Source of the DNA: Chloroflexota bacterium
Lineage (GTDB): Bacteria > Chloroflexota > Anaerolineae > B4-G1 > SLSP01
Direction of reading: 5' to 3'
Length of the DNA: 10,679 nucleotides
NCBI GenBank assembly: GCA_022707725.1
Contig: JAKJAB010000072.1
Span: forward strand, 2,003-12,681
Part shown: piece by piece, positions 1 through 6,600 of the stretch
Position numbering within the stretch: the first letter of the stretch is position 1
Layout of the letters: each line of letters begins with the position of its first letter
Notes under the pieces: model-generated
The model's database searches: none
What the model saw: only the letters and a program-made list of their open reading frames with translations
What the model was told of the DNA's origin: nothing
Position numbers and translations under genes: made by a program

Positions 1-903
1 CCCGCCCCAAGCATATCCAGGCGGCGCTGCCGCCCGAAATGTACGCGTCCTTGAAGGCCTTGTTGCATCGGAGTCCGCGGGACTTTGGGAAGCCCACCAG
101 TCTTTGGACGCGCGACTTGGTGGCCGAGGTCTGCTTTGAAGAAAAGCTGACCCGCACCCTGGTCAGCGGGGAAACGATTCGCGCCACGCTGCAACGGATG
201 AAGATCAGCTGGAAACGAGCCAAGAAATGGCTCACGAGTCCGGATCCGGAGTACGCGCGAAAAAAAACGCCCGCGACCGGCTGATCAAGTGGGCCACAGA
301 GCATCCTGAGTGGGCGTTGGGCTTTCAGGACGAAACGTGGTGGAGTCGTTTCGCACAGCCGCGCCTGTCTGCCTGGAGTGCGGAGGGGGAGACTTTGCGC
401 TTGGTGGAGCAGCCCCCGAGCCAGGCAGACCCCGACCCCAAGGCGCTGGCGTGTTACGGGCTGCTGGTACGGTGGACGAGGGCAGAGGCTGCCGAACCGA
501 CCACGCAAGTGTGGCTGCGCTTTGTGGATGGGCGGCCTGTGAGTAGCATCACGACGCAGTATTTGGCGTGGTGTTGTGAGAAATTGGCCGCGGAGGGTCA
601 GCGCGCCTTGTTGATGGTTTGGGATAATGCGACGTGGCATACCAGTCACGAAGTGCGGACGTGGCTGCGCGCGCACAACCAAACTATCAAACAAACGGGT
701 CAGGGAGTGCGGATTGTGCCGTGCCGGTTGCCGACCAGGAGTCCCTGGCTCAATCCTATTGAAGCCCACTGGGTACACGCAAAACGGCGGGTGGTTGAAC
801 CCAATGGGACTTTGTCGGCCCAGGCCTTGGCCGACCGGGTTTGTGAAACCTTCAACTGCACTCATGAGCCACATCTCACTGTTCCCGAAAATGTCCCCTG
901 CTA
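1..903 (+). mobile_element. IS630-family insertion sequence, right-hand part
   Basis: The segment is filled by a two-frame IS630/Tc1-mariner-type transposase whose coding runs to the element's edge. The left end lies outside the window, so the terminal inverted repeats cannot be compared. The right boundary is placed at about 901, just before a TA at 902-903. IS630 elements insert at and duplicate TA (known for the family), and the minus-strand nitroreductase gene stops resembling its family at this point. The inward sequence GCAGGGGACATTTTCGGGAA (minus strand from 901) is the likely right terminal repeat; this is inferred. Confidence 0.8.
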
Positions 904-904
904 A
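3..904 (+). CDS. IS630-family transposase, two frames joined by -1 frameshift (5' partial)
   Basis: DDE-type transposase that would cut and rejoin DNA at TA targets. The first frame is open from the window edge to a stop at 284 and carries the helical DNA-binding part (RSPRDFGKPTSLWT, VSGETIRATLQRM, SWKRAKKWLTSPDPEYARKK). The second frame, open from before 227 to a TAA at 902-904, carries the catalytic core: Asp in GFQDETWW (329-331), Asp in VWDNATWHTS (623-625) and Glu in NPIEAHW (761-763), so the DDE triad is complete. The parts join naturally at an A8 run (260-267), giving EYARKK-NARDRLIKWA by a -1 shift. The ATG at 227 lies inside the first frame and is unlikely to be a true start. The N-terminus is outside the window. 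The shift may be programmed, or may be an inactivating indel or a sequencing error in the homopolymer. Confidence 0.82.
260..266 (+). promoter_or_regulatory. A AAA AAA slippery heptamer, putative -1 frameshift site
   Basis: Within an A8 run the zero frame reads CGA AAA AAA ACG, so the canonical heptamer A AAA AAA is in the right phase for a tandem -1 slip onto AAA AAA AAC. The shift links the N-terminal and catalytic halves of the transposase without loss of family sequence. I did not establish a downstream stimulating structure. Confidence 0.55.
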
Positions 905-1432
905 TGCAGTGAATTCGGGATAGCGATCTTCGAACAGCGTGAACGCGAGCGGGTAGCGCGGGCGCGGCGGCAACTCCTCGGCAGGATACCCCATAACCAG
1001 TTCCACCAGCGGAAAGACCCGCTTGGGCAGATGGTATTTTTCCTGGATACGGTTTGCCCGGTAGGGCGTCATCCCCAGAAAACAGCTCCCCATGCCGAGG
1101 CTCTCCGCGGCAATGACCATATTCTCGGCCATCAATGCCACGTCCTGGATCGCCAGGAGCAGCAGCGAAAGGTCGTTGGCCGCCACTGTCCAGCCGCGTT
1201 TAGCCATAATCAGTTCCATACGATGCATGTCCACGCAAAAGGTGAACCACAACGGCGCGCCGAACGGCGCTTTCTTGCGCGAGAGCAGCACGCTGCACAA
1301 CTGCGCGGCGAACGGCGCTTGCTGCCCCGCGCGCACGACTGTTTCGATCACCTCGTCGGTGGGTTGCTGATCCGTGTACTTGCGGACCGATTTGCGATTG
1401 AGCATCGATTCGATAACTGGATTTGTGAGCAT
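905..1432 (-). pseudogene. Nitroreductase-family protein, C-terminus removed by IS630 insertion
   Basis: FMN-dependent nitroreductase-fold protein; substrate unknown. It starts at ATG 1432-1430 behind a strong GAGGAGGT Shine-Dalgarno (1445-1438). The N-terminus NRKSVRKYTDQ is the classic FMN-phosphate-binding opening of the family. Later parts, NDLSLLLLAIQDVALMAENM, AAESLGMGSCFLG and PLVELVMGYPAE, match the helix and glycine-rich FMN region. Family-like sequence ends at RYPEFTA, after about 176 codons. From memory, relatives of this type continue for several tens of residues, so the C-terminal part is lost. The same frame continues with no stop through the antisense strand of the insertion sequence to the window edge, so a hybrid protein of more than 470 residues is formally encoded. 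Whether the truncated or hybrid protein folds is unknown. Confidence 0.8.
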
Positions 1433-1437
1433 ATTTG

Positions 1438-1445
1438 ACCTCCTC
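1438..1445 (-). promoter_or_regulatory. Shine-Dalgarno of the nitroreductase gene
   Basis: GAGGAGGT on the minus strand, 5 nt before the ATG at 1432. It fixes the start of a gene whose reading frame has no stop inside the window. Confidence 0.75.
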
Positions 1446-1455
1446 AAAAATAGCC

Positions 1456-1515
1456 TCAACGGATCGAACGGGTTCAACGGAAAAATATTCGTTAAATTCC
1501 GTTGAATCCGTTGAG
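1456..1515. repeat. Inverted repeat built of 9-bp units (TCAACGGAW)
   Basis: Left arm: three 9-bp units, TCAACGGAT, CGAACGGGT, TCAACGGAA (1456-1482). Right arm, read on the minus strand from 1514: TCAACGGAT, TCAACGGAA and a degenerate TTTAACGAA. The arms can pair to a long imperfect stem around an AT-rich loop. It fills most of the 87-bp gap between the kinase stop and the nitroreductase start, ending about 10 nt upstream of the nitroreductase Shine-Dalgarno. It could be a 5'-UTR structure or a small mobile repeat. Confidence 0.75.
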
Positions 1516-1519
1516 AGAA

Positions 1520-2428
1520 TCATTTTTGTGCTTGCATAGTGCGCGTTAGCATCGAATTGTAGTACCAATCCAAAAAGGCCAACTTCACAGCGGTGACGAA
1601 AGGCACGAGGCTCTGCGCATCTGGGAAGGGTTGCGCCGTCACCGCCTGATAGCCGGCCTGGAAGCTGTTCCACCGCGCGTCGAAGTCGCCCGGTTCGTCC
1701 AGCAGATCGACCATCAACGTGGCGATGTCGTAACAGAAGTGACCACGCCCCAACTGGTCGAAGTCGATCACGCACACCTGCTCCCCCTGCACGATAAAGT
1801 TGCCGAGGTGGAGATCGCCGTGGATAAAGCCGTAGTTGTCCCAGTGTTTGCCGGTGACTGTAAGCGCTGCCAGCACGTCATCAATGACCTTGTAGAGTAG
1901 GGAAACCCGCTCGCTGCCTATTTCGTCCGCCCTCTCCGCAATCCATTCGCGATGGGAGCGGACCAGCTTATCATCGTAACAGTAACTTTCACGAAAACCA
2001 TCGCCCTCGGATGGAAAAGCGTAGGCTTTTGCTGCCTCGTGCAGAAAAGCCACGCTTTGCCCCATCTGGTACAACACAGAATGTGAGAGCCTGCCGCGCG
2101 CTTCCTGGCCCTCGATCCACGTGAAGAGGCAACTCAGGCGGTCGCCATCCGGCGTCGGAACCACGGTCACGAATTCTTTGTGGCGGTTTAGTACCGGTTG
2201 TGGCACCTGTACCTGTCCGCGTTTTGCTACAAAGTCGAGGAAGACCAGCTCATCGTGCAGGTCCTGGCAATCCTGAAAGCGTGGATTGCATACCCGAAGG
2301 TTATAGCGCGTGCCGTCTTCCGCCGCCACACGATAGGTCGTATTCCACAACGTCCCCAGATGGGTAATCTGCGGTTGTGCCAGTGGGTATTGGGCGAGTA
2401 TGTGCGCTACCAATCGCTCTTGCTGCAT
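1520..2428 (-). CDS. APH/homoserine-kinase-II-fold phosphotransferase
   Basis: Protein-kinase-like small-molecule kinase that would transfer phosphate from ATP to a hydroxyl of an unknown substrate, in the cytosol. Visible motifs are the catalytic-loop Brenner motif FIHGDLHLGNFIV (Asp at about residue 205) and the metal-binding IDFDQLG (Asp about 222), followed by the helical FCYDIATLMVDLLDEPGDF typical of the aminoglycoside phosphotransferase family. The N-lobe has NTTYRVAAEDGTRYNLRV with the usual beta-strand pattern. Length is 302 residues from ATG 2428, normal for the family. A TTG at 2443 would add five residues; ATG 2428 is preferred because AGGAG lies just upstream, although the spacing is short. 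Relatives include homoserine kinase ThrB2, choline/ethanolamine kinases and resistance enzymes. Nothing here identifies the substrate, and resistance should not be assumed. Confidence 0.85.
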   Translation of the reverse strand: MQQERLVAHILAQYPLAQPQITHLGTLWNTTYRVAAEDGTRYNLRVCNPRFQDCQDLHDELVFLDFVAKRGQVQVPQPVLNRHKEFVTVVPTPDGDRLSCLFTWIEGQEARGRLSHSVLYQMGQSVAFLHEAAKAYAFPSEGDGFRESYCYDDKLVRSHREWIAERADEIGSERVSLLYKVIDDVLAALTVTGKHWDNYGFIHGDLHLGNFIVQGEQVCVIDFDQLGRGHFCYDIATLMVDLLDEPGDFDARWNSFQAGYQAVTAQPFPDAQSLVPFVTAVKLAFLDWYYNSMLTRTMQAQK

Positions 2429-2450
2429 ACACTCCTGCTTCAACGCTTAA

Positions 2451-2468
2451 GGCGGATCACAATCCGCC
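2451..2468. repeat. Small hairpin GGCGGAT-caca-ATCCGCC
   Basis: Perfect 7-bp arms with a 4-nt loop, 8 nt upstream of the alternative TTG start of the kinase gene (23 nt upstream of the preferred ATG). No T-run follows on either strand, so it is not a clear terminator. It may be a short dispersed repeat like those nearby. Confidence 0.6.
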
Positions 2469-2477
2469 GTTCCCGCA

Positions 2478-2635
2478 GCGCCGGATTGATGAAGTTTCAA
2501 AAATTAGTTCGGTAATGCGTATATCGTGGTTTTACCGACTGAAGTCGGTGTATACGTGTACACGCCGGCTTCAGCCGGTTTTCCTCGGCGTATTCGATTA
2601 CCGGATTGTTTTCTTAATTCTCATTAATCCGGCGC
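2478..2635. repeat. Nested MITE-like element between dapF homologue and kinase genes
   Basis: Outer arms GCGCCGGATTGATGA (2478-2492) and the reverse complement of GCGCCGGATTAATGA (2621-2635) match at 14 of 15 positions. Inside is an inverted pair of related hairpins: ACCGACTGAAGTCGGT at 2534-2549 and, on the minus strand, ACCGGCTGAAGCCGGC at 2579-2564. The 2601-2632 stretch adds CCGGATT/AATCCGG. No transposase lies inside, and no convincing target duplication flanks it. It fills most of the 215-bp spacer. It is likely a non-autonomous repeat, and it could also act as a processing or termination structure for dapF transcripts. Confidence 0.6.
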
Positions 2636-2643
2636 AAGCATGT

Positions 2644-3498
2644 TCATGATCGTTGGAGAGTTTCGCCGAACATTTCCGGCGCCATTACCCCTTCACAGAC
2701 TTTGGTTACAGGCCCCGTCATCGTGGCGAAAAACCCGTCGCTGAACTGGATGCGAATCTCACCGCCGGGCATATGCACGATGATTTCTGGATCGCAAAAT
2801 CCAAGCTTGTGCGCGACGGCAGCGGCGGCGGTGCTGCTGCTCCCGGAGGCCAGCGTATAGCCCGCGCCTCTTTCCCAGATCTCGATGTAAATATTCCCTC
2901 GATCCACGACCTTCATAAATTGGACGTTCGTCCGGTTGGGAAAACGCGGATCGTGCTCGATAAGCGGCCCATACTGCCGGGCCTCAGACGGCGTCGGCGC
3001 GTCGCTGAATATAACGCAATGGGGATTGCCGATGGTTGCGGCGCAAAACGTGAACGTCTTTCCGCCAATGCAAATCGCTTCGTTCAAGACTTCGCGATGC
3101 GGTCCGGTGACGGGGATGCGCCGGCTGTCGAAGCTCACTTCTCCCATCTGGACGGCAACGCTGCCGCCCCCTTTTTCGACTGTGCACGTAACCATCCCGC
3201 CGGGCGTTTCGACCGAGAAAGGCTGCTCATTCACCATGCCCTCGTCGTAGAGGAAACGCGCAAAGATGCGCAGGCCGTTCCCGCTCTTTTCGGCTTCACT
3301 GCCGTCCGGATTGAAGATACGCAGGCCAAAATCGCACACAACGCTTTCTAGAGGACCGTAGAGAATGCCATCCGACCCTATGCCGTAGTTTCGATGACAA
3401 ATCGTGCGCACACGATCTGGAGACAGCTCGACTCCAAACGGGTCGGGGCGTACTACGATATAGTCGTTGCCTAACGCATGGTATTTGAGGTATCTCAT
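2644..3498 (-). CDS. dapF: DapF-family protein with both catalytic Cys replaced by Ser
   Basis: Member of the diaminopimelate epimerase family, 284 residues, normal length. Two DapF half-domains are visible: YHALGNDYIVV at the N-terminus, NYGIGSDGIL, FNPDGSEAEKSGNGLR, then GNPHCV, FPNRTNVQFM, IWERGAGYTLASGSSS and MPGGEI...MTGPV. True DapF uses two cysteines (E. coli Cys73 and Cys217, in CGNG and ACGSG) to move the alpha proton. Here they are Ser72 (codon AGC, in SGNG) and Ser218 (codon TCC, in ASGSS). All surrounding substrate-loop residues are kept, so the gene is not decayed. It may be an epimerase with altered chemistry, act on another amino acid, or bind without catalysis. The symbol denotes family only. 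ATG 3498 is chosen over TTG 3510 because the predicted promoter starts transcription near 3508 and GGAAGGG precedes the ATG. Confidence 0.88.
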   Translation of the reverse strand: MRYLKYHALGNDYIVVRPDPFGVELSPDRVRTICHRNYGIGSDGILYGPLESVVCDFGLRIFNPDGSEAEKSGNGLRIFARFLYDEGMVNEQPFSVETPGGMVTCTVEKGGGSVAVQMGEVSFDSRRIPVTGPHREVLNEAICIGGKTFTFCAATIGNPHCVIFSDAPTPSEARQYGPLIEHDPRFPNRTNVQFMKVVDRGNIYIEIWERGAGYTLASGSSSTAAAAVAHKLGFCDPEIIVHMPGGEIRIQFSDGFFATMTGPVTKVCEGVMAPEMFGETLQRS

Positions 3499-3514
3499 TT
3501 TCCCTTCCAAAGCA

Positions 3515-3542
3515 ATGATATTTTCTTATCCCACATAGTCAA
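3515..3542 (-). promoter_or_regulatory. Predicted sigma-70-type promoter of the dapF homologue
   Basis: On the minus strand: TTGACT (3542-3537), a 16-nt spacer, and TATCAT (3520-3515). This puts the transcription start near 3508, about 10 nt before the ATG at 3498, giving a very short leader that still contains the purine-rich GGAAGGG. Confidence 0.55.
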
Positions 3543-3559
3543 ATTCGAGGAGGATGGCC

Positions 3560-3587
3560 TTGCCAAGCATAATTTTGGCTGTAGAAT
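3560..3587 (+). promoter_or_regulatory. Predicted sigma-70-type promoter of dnaE
   Basis: TTGCCA (3560-3565), a 16-nt spacer, and TAGAAT (3582-3587). A start near 3594 would give a leader of about 85 nt before the dnaE ATG. It lies back to back with the dapF promoter, the two -35 boxes being 17 nt apart, so one regulator could affect both. Confidence 0.5.
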
Positions 3588-3595
3588 ATGCGCAT

Positions 3596-3614
3596 CTCCC
3601 TGGAATCCAGGGAG
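3596..3614 (+). promoter_or_regulatory. Perfect 8-bp hairpin at the 5' end of the dnaE leader
   Basis: CTCCCTGG and CCAGGGAG flank an AAT triloop, starting within a few bases of the predicted dnaE transcription start. No T-run follows, so it is not a terminator. It could stabilise the 5' end of the mRNA or be a protein-binding operator; the sequence does not decide. Confidence 0.5.
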
Positions 3615-3666
3615 CTTCGTGGACCCTACGTCTGGTTTTCAACGTTGTACCTGCAACGGCTTATTG

Positions 3667-3672
3667 TGGAGG
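3667..3672 (+). promoter_or_regulatory. Shine-Dalgarno that sets the dnaE start
   Basis: TGGAGG, 6 nt before the ATG at 3679. This selects the start that begins MADFVHLHTHTEFS over the upstream in-frame ATG at 3478, which would add 67 residues unlike any DnaE and would overlap the dapF homologue's start and its promoter. Confidence 0.75.
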
Positions 3673-3678
3673 ACGGGG

Positions 3679-6600
3679 ATGGCGGATTTCGTGCATTTGC
3701 ACACACACACGGAGTTTTCACTGCTGGATGGCTTGAGCAGTGTGAAAGCCCTGGCGACGTATGCGAAAGACTTGGGCATGTCCGCCCTGGCGATTACCGA
3801 TCATGGCGCGATGTTCGGCGTGGTGGATTTCTACAAGGCGTGCAAAGCTGCCGAGATCAAGCCCATTATTGGAGTAGAAGCCTACGTCGCGCAGAATTCG
3901 CGCTTCGACCGCGTTCACAATGAGAAGCCATATCACCTCATCCTCCTGGCGCAAAACCAGACCGGCTACCAGAATTTGCTCAAACTTGCCAGCATCGCGC
4001 AACTGGAAGGCTTCTATTACAAACCGCGCATCGACAAAGACGTCCTCGCGCAGCACAGCGAGGGCCTGATTGCGCTCACAGCCTGCGCGCAGGGCGAAAT
4101 CCCGCAATTGCTCTTCCGAAAGCAAACCGACCAGGCCCGTGAAGCCGTCCGCTGGTATCAAGCGCACTTCCCCGACCGCTTCTACTTCGAGCTGCAAAGC
4201 CACGACATCCCCGAATTCGAGCCGGTCTACCGGCAGATGGTCGAATTGGGGCGCGAGATGGGCGTACCGCTGGTCGCCACCAACGACATCCACTACGCCA
4301 GGCCCGAACAGGCCGACGCCCACGACGTGCTGCTCTGCATCGGCACGGGCAAAACGGTGAACGAGACGAACCGTATGCGGATGACCGACCCTTCGTACTA
4401 TATGCGCTCGCCGGAAGAGATGGCGCGGCTCTACGCCCATCTGCCCGAAGCGCTGGCGAACACCGTCAAAATCGCCGAGCAGTGCAACGTCGAACTGCAA
4501 TTCGCGCCGCCGTATCACCTGCCCACGTTCCCGGTCCCCGAAGGGCGCGGCGATTCGGCGACGTTCCTCCGCGACCTCTGCTACCGGGGCCTCGTCTGGC
4601 GCTACGGCGCGGAGCGCGCGCAGGAACCGGAGGTGGTGGAGCGCCTGGAATACGAGCTGGGCATCATCCACACGATGGGCTTCGACGACTACTTCCTCAT
4701 CGTGTGGGATTTGTGCGAGGCGGCGAAAGCCCGCGATATCTGGTGGAACGTGCGCGGGTCCGGCGCGGGCAGCGTAGTCGCCTACACCCTGGGCATCACC
4801 AGCGTCGATCCCTTCAAGAATCGCCTGCTGTTCGAACGCTTCCTCAATCCCGACCGTATCTCCATGCCCGACATCGACTTGGACTATCCCGATGACCGCC
4901 GCGAGGAACTGATCGCCTACACCGCCGAGCGCTACGGCGCGGACCGCGTCGCCGCCATCATCACCTTTGGGACGCTCGGCGCGCGCGCCGCCATCCGCGA
5001 CGTGGGCCGCGCGCTCGACATTCCCCTCAGCGAGGTGGACCGCGCGGCTCGCCTGGTCCCCAACGTGCCCGGCAAACCGGTCTCCATCGCCCAGGCGCTG
5101 GCAGAAGTCCCCGACCTCAAGGAGCTGTACGATACCGTTCCCTACGTCAAAAAGCTGCTGGATACGGCGATGGAAGTCGAAGGCGTCACGCGCCACGCCA
5201 GCACCCACGCGGCGGGCATCCTCATCTCCGACCGCCCGCTGATAGACTATATGCCGCTGCACCGCCCCACCAAAGGCGAAAGCGGCGAAGGCCCCATCGG
5301 CATCGTTTCCCAATGGCCGATGGAAATCGTCGAAATGCTGGGGATGCTCAAAGTCGATTTCCTGGGGTTGCGGACGATCACCCACGTGCGCAAGACGTGC
5401 GAGTGGATCGAGAAAGAGCACGGGCGCGTGTTGACGATGAACACCATCCCCTACGAGCGCGTTCCCGACGACCCGGAGCAAGACGCTGACGTGATGAAGC
5501 TATACGAACTGCTCGCCAGCGGCGAGACGACCGGCATCTTCCAGGTGGAAGGATCGGGCATGCGGCGGATTCTGCGCGAGATGCGCCCGGATCAGTTCCA
5601 GCATATCATCGCGGTGGTCGCTCTCTACCGCCCCGGCCCGATGGAAAACATCCCCTCCTACATCCGCCGGATGCACGGTGAGGAAGAAATACAATTTCAT
5701 CATCCGATTTTGCGAAATATACTGGATGATACATACGGAATTATCGTCTATCAAGAACAGATCATGCAAATCGCCGTCGCTATGGCCGGCTACAAACCCG
5801 GCGAGGCTGACGGCATCCGCAAAGCGGTGGCGAAGAAAATCCGTTATCTCATGGATAAGCACAAGCAGATGTTCCTCGAGGGGGCGCTCAAAAAGGGCAT
5901 TCCCGAGGAAGTCTCCGAAAAGGTCTGGGCCGACATCGAATTCTTTGCCCGCTACGGCTTCAACCGCGCACACGCCACCGACTACGCCGTCATCACTACG
6001 CAGACAGCCTATCTCAAGGCCCACTACCCGCTGGAATTTATGACCGCCCTGATGACGACCGAGCGCCACAATATCGAAAAACTCGGCTTCCTCATCGCCG
6101 AAGCGCGCCGCAGCGGTTTGGAGGTGCTGCGCCCGTGCATCAACCGCTCAGAAGTAGAATTCACCATCGAGCATGCCGGCGACGCGCGCGCCATCCGCAT
6201 CGGCCTGGGCGCGATCAAGAATGTGGGCGACGAGATCATGCGGCTCGTCGTGGACGCCCGCCGCGAGCGCGGTCCTTTCAAAACGCTGGACGACTTCGCC
6301 GACCGCGTGGATTTGCGCAAGCTCAACCGCAAGGCGCTCGAATGTCTGATCCAGGCGGGCGCGCTGGACGATTTTGGGCCTCGGCCTGCGCTGCTGACGT
6401 TGATCGATACGCTCATCGGCGCGAGCGGGCAAGTGCACAACGCCCGCGATGTGGGCCAGTTCTCACTCTTCGACGTGATGCCCGGCGCCACGCAGACGAT
6501 CAAGCCGCCGTCTTTCGTCCCGGCGATCCCGGAGCGGCGGCTGCTGGAATGGGAGAAGGAGTTGCTCGGCACGTATCTTTCCCGGCATCCCTTAGCGCAG

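Noticed and set aside
1200..1775. Minus-strand open frame of 191 codons spanning the kinase end and the nitroreductase
   Set aside because: It crosses two real genes in another frame and includes the 9-bp repeat; no family features.
2601..2632. Rho-independent terminator after the dapF homologue
   Set aside because: Only 7-bp arms with an 18-nt loop and no following T-run on the minus strand. Better explained as part of the nested repeat.
2653..3351. Plus-strand open frame opposite the dapF homologue
   Set aside because: Shadow of a GC-rich gene, without motif or ribosome binding site.
3478..3678. 67-residue N-terminal extension of DnaE from ATG 3478
   Set aside because: Not DnaE-like, overlaps the dapF homologue start and the predicted promoters. 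ATG 3679 has a good Shine-Dalgarno and gives the classic N-terminus.
3718..5481. Long minus-strand open frame (587 codons) opposite dnaE
   Set aside because: Antisense of a GC-rich gene, with low-complexity Arg/Ala/Val/Asp composition and no motif. dnaE on the other strand is unmistakable.
5940..6000. Intein or split intein at the known DnaE insertion site
   Set aside because: The RYGFNRAHATDYAV stretch reads through without interruption.
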